Shown piece by piece: positions 11,640 through 22,616 of a stretch of 64,000 nt of DNA; positions within the stretch are counted from its first letter, which is position 1, and each line of letters begins with the position of its first letter. Origin of the DNA: Austropuccinia psidii (lineage: Eukaryota; Basidiomycota; Pucciniomycetes; Pucciniales; Sphaerophragmiaceae); NCBI GenBank assembly GCA_023105745.1, contig JALGQZ010000006.1, positions 64,400,316-64,464,315 of the forward strand, written 5' to 3'. Below the pieces are notes generated by a model. The model did not search any database and was not told where the DNA came from. It worked only from the letters and a program-made list of their open reading frames with translations. The translations under genes and the position numbers were made by a program.

Positions 11640-12900
11640 TGTGATCATTTGATACGTGGGGATTTTTCAAAGACAATTGATGTTTATTTGGAAATGATCT
11701 TATGTTTTGAAAGAGGATTGCAATTTATGACATAGTTGAAAATTTGTGCAAGTTTGGCATCATAATCTTATGTGCCTAATATCAATGACTGAGTTTGAAC
11801 CAATTGAATTCAAAGGTGTGCTTGAAATTATAATTTTGAGGTGAATTTCTGCCAAATAAGGGTGGTTTGTGCCTTGGCTTTTTTTCCATTATTTGGCTCA
11901 TTTCCTGTAAGTTGGATTTAATTGAATGTTCCATTGGCGTGCTTATTCTTGATTTTTTGATGATTTTGGTATGTCATATTTTCTTTTTTTGTTGATTTAT
12001 TTTATCATATTATCATTATCCATTTTGAGTATCTAATTTATCTTGCTTTTTGATGTGATTTTGATTCATGTGTTTGCCAATTTCACATTTGGTGTTTGGG
12101 TTTGAACTTTGGTTTGAATTGTCTCACTTTATTATAATGGCTTTTTATTTCTTTGGGCTGTTTCTTTTTTTTTTTTTTGGGTTGGTTGAATTTTCTTTAA
12201 ATGTTTTCAATTTCATTTTATTTTTATTTATATGTCTTTTTCCTTTTTTTTTGGGATGGGATGAATTTTCTGTAATTTTTTTAAATTTCCTGTTATTTTT
12301 ATTTCTTTGATCTCAGCATTAAAGATATTTCAAGCAAGCTGGGCAATGGATAATAATTTCAAAAGAAGCTTATCAAAATATTTTCTATTTATAACAATCA
12401 AGAATAACATGAATTATCAGAGAAATTTATCATTCACAAATTTTTTGAAATTATCCTCCAAAATTATAAAAAAAAGAATTAATTCAACAAGAAAATTATT
12501 CTTATTAATAAGTTATATTTAATTTAATTTGATAAATAAAAAATAATCCATAATAATTTTATTAAATTAAATAATAACCCTCAAAATATATATCAGTCAT
12601 AATTTTCAACTGATTGCTTTTGTTTAAATAAAACTTTATTCTTCTAAGTATTGAATGATAAAATTCCTGATTCAAAAGGGTTCAATCAATAGGTAAGAAA
12701 TAAAGACAAGATATGATTGAATGAGAGTTCTTATTTGAAGTTTAAAATAATTTTTGCATAAATATCACATGAATTACTTGATTATTCCTATACTACTAAG
12801 TCTCCAAGGCTATGTAACTGAATTACTGAGCCCAGGTTACAGATTAATTTTTAGAAAAAGCTGATTAAAAATGTTTTTTTTTTTTCAAATTTGAGTGTGA
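11640..12900. other. Element interior, no gene; two T-rich tandem units
   Basis: The stretch after the Myb-like relic has no supported gene. At about 12150-12310 two imperfect 75-80 bp copies lie in tandem, each starting with a long T run, then GGGTTGGTTGAATTTTCT or GGGATGGGATGAATTTTCTG, and ending in TTATTTTTATTT. The hydrophobic frame across it is a by-product of T richness. Confidence 0.5.
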
Positions 12901-13424
12901 GAATTTGATAAGATGTCTTGGCACTGGAAGACTTCCTGGTCATTGAATTTGGGTGGTGCTTTGCTCCTAATCAATCCTAAATTTAATCCTAATCTATCCT
13001 CATCAATTCAAGATCAACTCATCATTAATTCAATCAATTCTTCTCCAGATCATCCACCAACAAACTCAAGTCACTCAAGATTTCTAAAAGTCATCTTTTA
13101 ATTTCACAAAAAACTCATCAATAAAAAAATTAAATAAATCTATCAGTTTCCTTAGACTATTCATGACCTCAACAACTTCATCATCAATTTGAAAATACCC
13201 AAGAAATTTGAAAGAGATCCATCAAAAAAAAGCATAAAGATTGAATTTTATCATCACTTAAATCATCAAGTTCTTCCATCTTGGTCAGCCTTGTTCATTT
13301 TCAAATTGTTAGGGTATGAACTTTACCTTAACTAATTCAATCAAAATTCAAAACAATTTAATTGAAGGCTCTCGCTCTCAAGTAAAAAGATTCGTCATAA
13401 TCTTTTCAATCTGCTCATTCAATC

Positions 13425-13655
13425 ATGTCATTCTATCAATCACCTAGCTCATTACATGGATCACCGCTCTACACACTCAAGGAGAAAGCTAGCGTAAAAA
13501 GCGATCCTAACACCACTCTGGCGGATTGGGTTCATCAAGCTAAATCAGTTTATCTTGCTGCTATTGAAGCAGATTCATTGAATCAAATTGAATCAGCTTA
13601 TCTTGAATATTTTAAAGCTTCTGGGTTTTTTGGATTTTATTTTAATTTATTTTGA
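13425..13655 (+). pseudogene. Fragment of a USP8-dimerisation-like (MIT-like) domain
   Basis: From the ATG at 13425 the frame reads about 70 residues including SPLYTLKEKASVKSDPNTTL and LNQIESAYLEYFKASG, the helical pattern of the N-terminal domain of fungal ubiquitin proteases related to USP8/AMSH, then ends in TGA after an intron-like AT-rich tail. Nothing of the protease catalytic domain follows; instead a RIO2 kinase begins about 130 bp downstream. In contrast to the transposon genes it keeps several CpG dinucleotides (13370-13550), which suggests a younger arrival. The family call is by pattern only and uncertain. Confidence 0.4.
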
Positions 13656-13779
13656 ATCCTAATCCATTTGAACTTTTTGACCTTCAATCATCATTCTTCT
13701 CAGCTGGTCTTCTTGCCAACCTTTGGCCCAACTCTCTCTAAAACTAGTGCAGAAATACTTTTTTATACTCAATCTGATT

Positions 13780-14735
13780 CGGTGGCGCACTGACCCTGAC
13801 CCAATTGATTTTAAATTGATTAAAAATACCATGGCTTATTCTGATCCTCTAATTGTCCCAAAAAGATTGATTGCAAATATTAGTGGGCTTAAATCTGGTG
13901 GGGTGAATAAATGCATTGGTGAATTAGCCAAAAGGAATCTAGTAAAGAAAGAGAGAAATTCAAAATGTGAGTGGTTTTCTTTATCTTTGTATCAGCAAAT
14001 ATTGTCTGGTCTAATTTAGTTCTTCTTTGGGGTGTTTGTGATTATCTAGATGATGGTTATTGGTTAACTTATGGTGGCTAGGACTTTTTGGCTATTCGGA
14101 CATTCTCCAAGCATGGTACTGTCTACAGTGTTGGAAAAGAAGCAGATGTCTATGTTGTCACTGCTGAGGATGAAAGTCAAAGAGTTCTCAAGATTCATAG
14201 ACTGGGGAGAATCAGTTTTCGTGCCATCAAGTCCAAATGCAATTATCTTCAAAAAAGGAATAGTGCCAGTTGGATATACATGAGTAGATTGGCTGCCCAA
14301 AAGGAATTCACATTCATGAAGGTATGTTCTCATTTTCCTTCTTGTTTTACCAGCTTTCTCAATAAGTTACCAATTATTCATCCTTAAACCCTTTCTTCAC
14401 AAACTAATCAGTCTTAGCCGTTTCACTTCAAATTTTATTATTCTCAAACCTTTTTCAAATTCAAGGTCCTACACCAACATGGTTTTCCAGTACCCAAACC
14501 AATAGATCAAGCAAGGCATTTTCTGGTCATGTTGTTGATTGATTCCTTTTGTCTAAGACAAATTCATGATTTGCCTCATCCTGGTGAACTCTATTTGGAC
14601 CTCATGGACCTCATCATCAAACTAGCTTGTGTTGGATTGATTCATAAGATAATAATTAATCATCTTTCAATTCAAATATGATTAATGCTGATGCTATCTT
14701 TTCATTTTTTCTGATTTTATTATTACATCATCATT
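13780..14735 (+). pseudogene. RIO2: RIO2-type serine kinase, broken copy
   Basis: RIO2 is an atypical kinase/ATPase needed for 40S ribosome maturation. Exon pieces follow the family order: the N-terminal winged helix (KRLIANISGLKSGGVNKCIG, 13851-13925), an intron (about 13968-14050), DGYWLTYGG then a stop (TAG 14079-14081) then DFLAIRTFSKHGTVYSVG, KEADVYVV, then VLKIHRLGRISFRAIKSK and ASWIYMSRLAAQKEFTFMK (to 14322), an intron, then HGFPVPKPIDQARH and LYLDLMDLIIKLACVGLIH (14466-14645). Four faults are seen: the stop; six residues of the ATP-binding loop missing (SVG joined directly to KEADVY); GYW for the expected GYR; and loss of the catalytic HGDFNEFN after LIH. A shifted remnant NSNMINAD follows. 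The C-terminal half is absent. The copy is clearly dead; a working gene should exist elsewhere. Confidence 0.85.
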
Positions 14736-14865
14736 CTTACTGACTTATGTGTTTTCTTTATTAAACTCATTTTCAAATAATTTCCGTAAATGATCATACT
14801 GATCCTTTTTTTTAAATTGTTTTGTACTGGTTTGAATTTCTGAATATTATAAGCCTTTTTTTGAA

Positions 14866-16209
14866 ATGTCATTCCAATTCCGCCCCCTTCCATCATCATT
14901 AAAATCCCAAAAAAGAGCTCCCACTCCCTGTCACTCTTCAAATTCTTCTGATGATTTCATGGTTAGAACTAAACCAGTGTCAGTACATCATCAGAATCAT
15001 TTGAATGATGTTGCAACTATTGTTCCTCCTATTGATGTCATGGTTAGGACTAAATCAAAGATAGAACATCATGAGGATAATAATAACCCAACCAATCATA
15101 AAAGGAAACTCACCCGAAGCCAAAGACAACATATTCATGATTCAAAACAAATCATGTTGCAGCTTGGACATTCAACCTCAGCATATAAGAAGTTTTTCAC
15201 CATTTCCATTGACAAGAAAGAAGCCAATGCCTCATGGTTAAAACTTCCATCAATCAATACTTTACCCCACCCATATGTAATCATTGATAAAACAAAAAAA
15301 GCCATATCTACCTGTCTGCACTTATGAAATCACCCCTTTTGATGTGTCCTCAGGCCACTCTCAAATACTAAAAGACATTATCATTACATTGATGTCCTTA
15401 TCTCAAAATCTCCAAGAAATTAAAACAAATAAACAATTCCTAGGTGGCATTATGTAAGGAATTGGCTTTCTTCCTGGATCTGATGCTGGCAAATCTGCAG
15501 GTGGGTGAATTCTTTAGCTTATAACTTGAATAATTACTAATTATTATCCAGCTTTTTAGGTGTTTACTCCAGAAAGGCTGTTTTATCTCCTCATCAAATT
15601 GAATTGGATAATATGAAATGAACCAAACTTCAAAATTATGACGAGTTCATTTACTCCATAATCTCTCATTTTTCACAATTAGCCGCACAAGAAAATCAGT
15701 CATTAATGGAGGCAGCCAAATTACCAAACTTCAGTCAACTCTAATGGACTTCTGCCAATTCAAAGGAAGAATTAAAATGTTTTTCTAATGTCATTGTCAT
15801 TCAAGATGAATTTTTCAATAAACCCCACCAAGATTTGAATGATCTCAATGCCTGGACTTATGGTATTTTTCCTTTTGTATCCAAAAAAGATTTTCATCCC
15901 CTTCCAACCGTCTTCACTCCCTCTGGACATGGCTTGCACTTCTCCAAATTGAAAATGGAGATTGATTTTTCCAAAAAACTGGGCATCATGGAAATTCTTT
16001 GGAAGACATCAACAATGGTTCATCATAAAACAAAACCACCTCCAGAAATTATCAATCATGACAAAATAACTCATTTTGGATGTTCTTTTCAAATAAACCA
16101 TAAGTTATATAATATAGGTGACAAATTCTCGAAAATGACACCCACCAAAATTAATTCAAGAGTCAATGGGTACTGTGAAAGAAATATGCAGGACCAAAAA
16201 AAGAACTAA
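14866..16209 (+). pseudogene. TET-like 2OG-Fe(II) oxygenase (transposon-linked rust family), broken
   Basis: The N-terminal part (14866-15295) is basic and Ser-rich (KRKLTRSQRQHIHDSKQIM). A shift at the A7 run near 15292 moves the frame to one reading CTYEITPFDVSSGHSQILKD and GIGFLPGSDAGKSAG, with a TAA at 15454-15456. An intron follows (about 15500-15551), then a C-terminal domain with stops at about 15620 and 15742. That domain carries the metal-binding pair HQD (15826-15834, in PHQDLNDLNAWTYG), MEIDFSKKLGIMEILWKTS, a likely distal His (VHHKTKPP, 16018-16041) and THFGCSFQI, where related proteins have TRFG; the Arg would bind 2-oxoglutarate. TET/JBP enzymes oxidise 5-methylcytosine and are linked to transposons in basidiomycetes. 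Family assignment is from remembered motif order, not a search. Confidence 0.65.
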
Positions 16210-16306
16210 AAAATATTAATTATAAATAGTTTTATTTTATCAATAACATCTCCACTCTGTTGCATGCCATCAAATTACGTACATAAATCAATGGTCCTGA
16301 TGAGCT

Positions 16307-17565
16307 TTACAATTGACTATTTTTCCATGCCAAAGTGATTGGTTTAATTTTTTCATGCATATTTACCACATCTTCCCCAATGTTGTTGTTGGCCAGATTT
16401 TCTGTATGTGGTGGATCATCATCCTCATATAGATCAAACCATTCATTTCCAATTTGTGCTAACATATTATGTAAAATTGTGCAAGAAACAGCCCAACTAA
16501 CAAAATATTCAATTTCATGAGCATCCCTCATTTGATTTTGCATTTCCCTTATAGAAAGCCACTGCCCCTTCAAAATTCCAATTGCATGCTTGATTCTGAC
16601 CCTTGATTTTGCTAGACAGTAATTGAAGAAACGGTTGTCTTCATTCTGTGCTACAACTCCCTTATATGCTGGAACAACCCAAGGAGAGCTTGCATATGCC
16701 AAATCTGCAAGTAAGTACTGATCCTTTTCATAAAACTCTTGAGGTGTTTGTGCTATTTTCATATGTTGATAGACATTTGAATCATGAAGTGACCCAGTAC
16801 AACCAACATGTAGAGCAGTGAACTGTTTGTTTATATTGCAAACCAGTTGTATTGACATAGAATACCTTATATGTAAACCATCAGTAAGATTGAAATAAAG
16901 AATAAAGATTCAACAGCTTACCTTTTTTTGCAATCAAAATACGCTTCACCATCATTGGGAGGACGTTTTGATAATGGTATGAGACTCCCATCAATAAACC
17001 CAATGCACCCAGGGAAGCCTTCTGCTTGCATTACTTGAGACATCTCTCTTTGTTGTTCTATTGTTGGCCACACAATCACTTTGCGCTTCAACTTCATTAA
17101 TATCTGGATGACTCTTTGAGTGTACAACACAATAGCCCCATGGCTAATTCCAAACAATATTCCTATCTTTCCCAAAGCGGCCCCATTGCCATTTGATCTG
17201 AGCCTTGATAATGCCACAGCCAATTGGATGGCAAGATTGCGTTGTTTTTTTTGTGACAGGTTTTGAAAGGTTTTATCACCTTGAATTTGTGCAACCAATT
17301 TTACAAATGGCTCATGTGTGGTCCTACATAGCTGTCAAAACTTTTCAGATGATAATGTTTGTAAATAATTCATTGTATACATGTAATGTGATGGATATCT
17401 TCTACAAGGATTGATGTATCTTTGTGAGGTTATCATATCTAATAAGATTATATCTTCCTGGATATAATAATCACTATCAGAGTTGAGTGCATCAATGAGC
17501 TTCAGTGAGTTTAACGTCTGAAGTAAAGGTAACCTTTTCGAAGCTTTGGGAATGGTAAATGAAGA
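16307..17565 (-). pseudogene. PIF/Harbinger DDE transposase of the composite element
   Basis: On minus, an exon from about 17565 to 16922 joins one at 16865-16307 through a GT-AG intron, giving KKRYSMSIQLVC across the junction. Order of blocks: N-terminal LLDMITSQRYINPCRRYPSH, helix-turn-helix-like GAALGKIGILFGISHGAIVL, first catalytic block GFIDGSLIPLSKRP, HVGCTGSLHDSNVY, second LLADLAYASSPW, and SRVRIKHAIGILKGQWLSIR followed by AVSCTILHNML. Only a few changes break it: TGA at 17337-17335 (FRQLCR expected, F-stop-QLCR found), Lys for the catalytic Glu in VRIKHAI (codon 16591-16589), and Asn in VCNINKQ. All three fit C-to-T change at CpG. It belongs to a different subfamily from the transposase at 1706-2936. 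Nearly intact otherwise, so it is the youngest transposase in the window. Confidence 0.85.
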
Positions 17566-17850
17566 AAAGGCCTGTATCCAATGTAATTTAGAATAAAATA
17601 CTTTATTAAATGATGAGTTTATTCAGATTTTGTGCAAAAGAAGTAAATTTATATGCAATTTAACATTCCCTTACTGAGTTGTGTGTTTTAAACATGTCCC
17701 TTTATGGGAAGCTCAAGGTGGTATTTGGTACCAAAAAACCTGGGTTTTTGTACCTTAAAATACCACACCTCAAGAGGTGTGGGATTTCTGAAATCCCAAA
17801 AAATTAATGTGGGATTTTGGCAAAAAAAAAAAACTTGGGATTTTGAGTGT

Positions 17851-17875
17851 GGAATTTGGTAACTTTGACACCCCC
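17851..17875 (-). repeat. Right terminal inverted repeat
   Basis: It ends CTTTGACACCCCC and is followed by TATTA at 17876-17880. Just inside lies a short palindrome around CACACCTCAAGAGGTGTGGG (17764-17783), a hairpin that could serve as a subterminal binding site. Confidence 0.75.
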
Positions 17876-17880
17876 TATTA

Positions 17881-18092
17881 ATAATAAATTAAAATTAAAT
17901 TCTCTCAAAAATATCAACAAAAAAAAAAACTTTAAAGATTCAAGAATTTTATTTAAAATTACAAAAAAAAAAAAAAAAAAAAATCAAAGGAAAACTTTTT
18001 TCAATTTAAAGAATTTGAACTTAATTATTTTTTAAATTTATTTAAAGAAATATTTTAATAAAATAACTTTAAAACTAAAAAAATCAATAAAA

Positions 18093-18123
<31 letters not shown>

Positions 18124-18289
18124 ATTATTATCAGATTATTAAAAAAAAAAAAAAAAAGGTTTATAAATAATTTAAAAAGTTTTTTTTTTTAATCAAGAAA
18201 TTTTCCAAATAAAATTTTCTAATAATATAATTCTATTAAAATTAAAATTAAGATTTTTTCAAATATATCAAAATATTTTCCCAAAAAAA
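17881..18289. other. AT-rich spacer between Harbinger copies
   Basis: Poly-A tracts (18084-18116, 18140-18158) and no gene. Confidence 0.6.
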
Positions 18290-19830
18290 TGGTTGATTTG
18301 AGGTCTAAATACCACAGCAAAAATTCCAAATTTTCGGTTTAAAAAATACCACACAATTTCAACTCAATCCCCCAGGGATTTGGTGTAATTTACCTTTATG
18401 GTAGTTTGAGGTTTAGCCCTAATTGAAACCTAATTTGTTCAAAGAAAAATCTATTTAATTCGGCTGTGAAGATTCCAACCAAATCATCAACTATTTCTAA
18501 ATAAACACATCATTTATATTTATTTGAAGTTTATTTTTTATTCCCAATTCCCCACCACTCAATAAAGAAAAAGAAGTCCACAACAAAAAGAGATCTCTAG
18601 TGTTTCTCATCCCTCTGGCCACCTGACTCAATTTGACTATTTATGTATTATAAATTGGCTAACTGTTAGATCAAAATTTTATGAATATTCTGGAAGAAGT
18701 GGCTCAAAATCCGTCGGAAGACCCTTTTAAGAGAAAAAATTGAGATCCAATCACCAATTTAATCTCAGATCCACCAGAATTCATGACAAATGGTTTACTT
18801 ATAATAAGAAATATACAAAAACAAAAAAAGATTAAAAATTCAATTGGGGCTTAAATAACTGAAAAATATTAAGAAAAAGGTAATTAATAATAAAGCCAAA
18901 AAAAACTAGAGACCATGTTTCCATGTTTTTCTAAGACAGGTGCACTTTTTGGTAAAAAAAAACTAATTTTACACCACTTTAAAGTTATTATTCACAAGAA
19001 GTGGAATTGAGCTCAAATGAGAGGCAGAAGGAGCAAGTGGATTCCAAATTAAGTTCTTCTAATGATCCCAATGAATACTTCTGATGATTTTTCCCTTTTT
19101 TATTTAAGGATGCAATCAATATTGACTATCCAACACTCAGAATTTACCCCATGTTGTATTTTGATGACATGAATGATGATTATGAATATGAAGATGTTAA
19201 ATTAAGCTGTTTTAATAAGTTTGAAATCATTATTATTCATATTACCTATTCATAGAATCCAGCTACCAAAGATCCAAAACAGCGCCTCACAAAAGAGAAA
19301 GTGTGTCTCAAGCTTCAATTAGAATGACACAAGTGGTTCAAGAAAAATAAGCTATGATATTCTTTCTCCTTCATTTTCCTTCATACTTAAAAATAATGGA
19401 GAAAAGGAAAAAATTTATGAATTATTTATATTCCAAATAGATTAACCTGAGAATAATAGGAACATTATCAAGCATGCCTGGAATGTGATAAGAAGAAGTG
19501 GAATGAGGAAAAAAATAGACAAATTATTGAGACTGGGAAAGCCATGGAAATGAAGGAAAAATTATTTGCTTTTGAGTGGGATAAAAACTATAATACCAGG
19601 AAATTTGAATAGGCCCAATTAAAATCCAAGCTTGAAGCCAACAAGGAAAAACAGGGAAAAAAACATAATTTTGAAAAGGAAAAGTGGATAATTGAACTTG
19701 AATTGAGTTAAAAACAACAAAACACATATTTTTTCCATTGAAGTGTTGAGCTAATTACATTCAACATCTGATTTGGAAAGAATTTCAATTTTAATTAATA
19801 ACTCAAGATAATTCATGTTCATTAGTTATT
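18290..19830 (+). pseudogene. Left part of a fourth Harbinger copy: Myb-like relic
   Basis: This stretch follows the left 1.5 kb of the composite element in order. 18300-18450 resembles 10140-10290 (AGGGATTTGGTGTAATTT against the corresponding upstream sequence, then GAAACCTAA in both). 18630-18740 reads YLCIINWLTVRSKF and GRSGSKSVGRPF, matching DYSTIINWLSVKSNF and GTSGSTSIGRPP. 19490-19710 reads EEKNRQIIETGKAMEMKEKL and NFEKEKWIIELELS, matching the C-terminal coiled coil. Many stops and shifts interrupt it. No transposase or right end follows, so the copy is truncated. Confidence 0.65.
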
Positions 19831-20567
19831 TCTTATCTGATTGATACTATCCAGCTCATAAGAATGTTGTTTTTTAGGTTCTTTTTTGGTCATGGTCAGT
19901 GTTGAATGACCTTAAAATTTATTTAGTTGAAACTTGAAATAGATATCAAAGATATTTTGCCATTTTATTATATTCAAGAATGTCTCAAATAATTTAATAT
20001 GTGCATTTTTCCAATTTAGAGTCTATTATTTCCCTTTTTGATTTCAAAATAAGATAATATTCATCTTAGGAATAAGACAAAGATTTAAATTCAATCATTC
20101 TTTCAGTATTTGAGACAATAGATATTTTGTCCTTTGAAAAAATAAATTATGTGGTTTGGGTTTGTTTGGTCTTTTTAAATAAGATGTCTTCTTGATATTT
20201 GGTTTCAAATTTTAATTTTTCTCATTTTTCAAGAAAAACAACCATTTGAAATTGGCTCTTTCTTAAAAATAAATTATTTAATAAGCTTATATTTTATTAT
20301 ATAAATAGTTTTTTATATTTTTGACTCTGAATGAAATAAAATTATTTATTTATTTATTTTTTGAATAAATTCTCAACTAATATTAAAATAATTAATTCAC
20401 AACAATACTAAAAACAAAGCAACTCATGCACTAATACTAACAATTCTGAATTATTATTATTTTCCAGGTTTAATTAATAAAGGTTTTTTTACTAAATCTA
20501 CCTTTCTATGTAATATATAATGATTATTTTTTTCTCTTTTTTTTTAATTGGAGGACTTCCAGCCACC

Positions 20568-20710
20568 CAATCCCCCAACCACCTGTCACCAACCTCGAAT
20601 TGATTGGAGGCTATCTAGCCACCCAATCCCCCAACCACTTTCCACCATCCTACAACAACCTTCCAACCACATTCCACCATCGTACAACAAACTTTCAACC
20701 ACCTCCTTTT
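20568..20710 (+). repeat. C-rich short tandem repeats
   Basis: Inside A/T-rich DNA, AGCCACCCAATCCCCCAACC occurs twice (about 20571 and 20618), and a 32-bp unit of the form CAACCAC-TTCCACCATC-TACAACAA-CTT is repeated in tandem about 2.2 times (20632-20705). The Pro-rich frame across it (20548-20823, starting from a non-ATG context) is not convincing as a gene. Confidence 0.6.
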
Positions 20711-20829
20711 CTCATCAATATTGGATTGTACCTCTCAATCGACTATTTAATTTCATTTGTTTAATCTTTGAACTCATATTGACCCTATATTTATCCTTTT
20801 TTTTTCTTTTTTTTGTTTTTTAGTGGTGA

Positions 20830-22427
20830 AAATCATTATTTTGGATGGTTATGATTATTTTCAATTTAAATAATGTTCAATTAATTAGTCCCCCTACCCC
20901 TCATTAAAGTTTTTTTTTTTTTAAAAAAAAAAAAAAAAACCCACCTTTCCATCCCCAACTGTTTAAAATTTTCAAATTATTTTATTTTTGGCACTAAACC
21001 ATTTCATGAGAATAATTAAAAAGATTTTCAAGCTAATTATAACTCTTTTCATTCTTATTATAAGATTATTATTAGGACTAAACCTCTTCATTATATTTAA
21101 TTCCAAGATATTTGTCAGATTAATCACTCCAAATTTCAACCACAAAGAAGAAAAATAAAATAACTTAATCAAACTACATAATATCTTCAAGTTGATAATA
21201 ATGATTATTATAATTAATCACACTAGATAAAAAATATATAAATATTTAGGCTTTCTTAAAATAAATCCTGAGAAGACTTTTAATTTTCTATATGTCCTTA
21301 TTAAAATAAGACTCAGAATTCATACTTACTAATTATAATTTATAAAATTCATTAATTAAATAATCCCTCACCAATCTTTTCTCAGCTTTAAAATCTCCTA
21401 ATCATCTTAAATAATTCTTAACAAGATCATCAACACCTCAAAACCAATGAGGATATTCTTGGTTTTATTATTAAATCCATTTTACTTTGTCAGGTTTATG
21501 ATTATGAAAAATCTTCTGGAGTTTATTAAGAGAATTCTGTCTCAGAAAAAATAGAATATTTATCAAGATACTCAATATTAGCTCAACTTTCAAGGTTATA
21601 ATTAATTTCTTAACTAAAAAATCCAATATTTTCCAAAATGGGACTATAAAAAAAAAATCAAAAAATAATGAATTATTCTTAATTACCTAGCTTCAATAAA
21701 CTTTAATAGAACTAAAAAAATCATAAAATTATTTTAAAAAACATTATTTAAATTTATTATAAATTATTATATTTTTCATAAAAAAATGAAATATATAATT
21801 AAGAAAAAAAATTGAAAATTTTAACTTATGTTACAATTTTTTTTTTTTTATAAATAAAAATATTTTCTAAACCTATATAAATTGTTTTTTAAGCAATATA
21901 TTTATTAATTTATTATCATTTTCCAAAACTCAAGTTTGATTTTAATTATTTATTTTTAAAAAAGAAAGAGGTATAATCAAAATCCAATTGTTTTTTTTTT
22001 TTTAAAAAAAAAAATAAAATTCTCTTAATAAAACTATCAAAAACCTAAAAAAAAAAAAAAAAAAAATTAACTTATAATTAAGAAATTAATTAATTAGATC
22101 AAAAAATAAAAAAAATAAAAGAAAAAAAAAGAAAAGAAATTATTCAAAAATTGATAAAAAAAAAAACTAAATAAATAAATAAAAATAAAAAAAATTCAAG
22201 GTTTTTTTTTTTTTTTTTTTATTAAATTAAATTAAATTTAAAATTTATTTTGAAAGAAAAAAAAAAAAGCTGTAAATAGTTTATTTAATTACTTTAAAAT
22301 AAAATAATATATATATATATATATATATAATTTAAATTAATATATTAATAATTATTTAATAAAATAATATTCAATATTATAAAATAAAATATCAATCTTT
22401 TTTTTATTTTTTATTTTTTTTTTTTTG

Positions 22428-22461
<34 letters not shown>

Positions 22462-22616
22462 TAATTAATTAATTAATCAATATTTAAATATTTAAAAATA
22501 AAATATATTATTTATTGGAAAAAAAAAAAAAAAAAACAGAAATATATATATATATATATCTTAATAAATATTTCAAAAAAAAAAAAAAAATAAGAAAAAT
22601 ATATATCTTTTTTTTT
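20830..22616. other. AT-rich desert
   Basis: No gene. It holds mononucleotide A/T tracts, an AT dinucleotide run near 22308-22329 and another near 22543-22559, and TTAA repeats near 22457-22477, next to the foldback element. Confidence 0.6.

Larger units (their letters stand above)
10135..17875. mobile_element. Composite PIF/Harbinger element of 7.7 kb with gene cargo
   Basis: The left end GGGGGTGTCAAAGTCACC (10135 on) and the reverse complement of the right end GGGGGTGTCAAAGTTACC (ending 17875) agree at about 22 of 24 bases. Both ends are flanked by TATTA (10130-10134 and 17876-17880); this can also be read as a 3-bp ATT duplication if the repeat includes one more base. Inside, in order, are a Myb-like partner (plus), a USP8-type fragment (plus), a RIO2 kinase (plus), a TET-like oxygenase (plus) and a DDE transposase (minus). 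All are broken. The outer two are the normal Harbinger pair; in the first element of this window only about 1 kb separates them, against 4.7 kb here, so the middle is either captured cargo or later insertions. Confidence 0.7.

Noticed and set aside
12068..12310. Hydrophobic membrane protein
   Set aside because: Phe/Leu-rich frame produced by T-rich tandem units; no ATG context, no introns, no domain.
20548..20823. Pro-rich secreted protein
   Set aside because: Composed of short C-rich tandem repeats followed by a T-rich tail; frame openness follows from composition.
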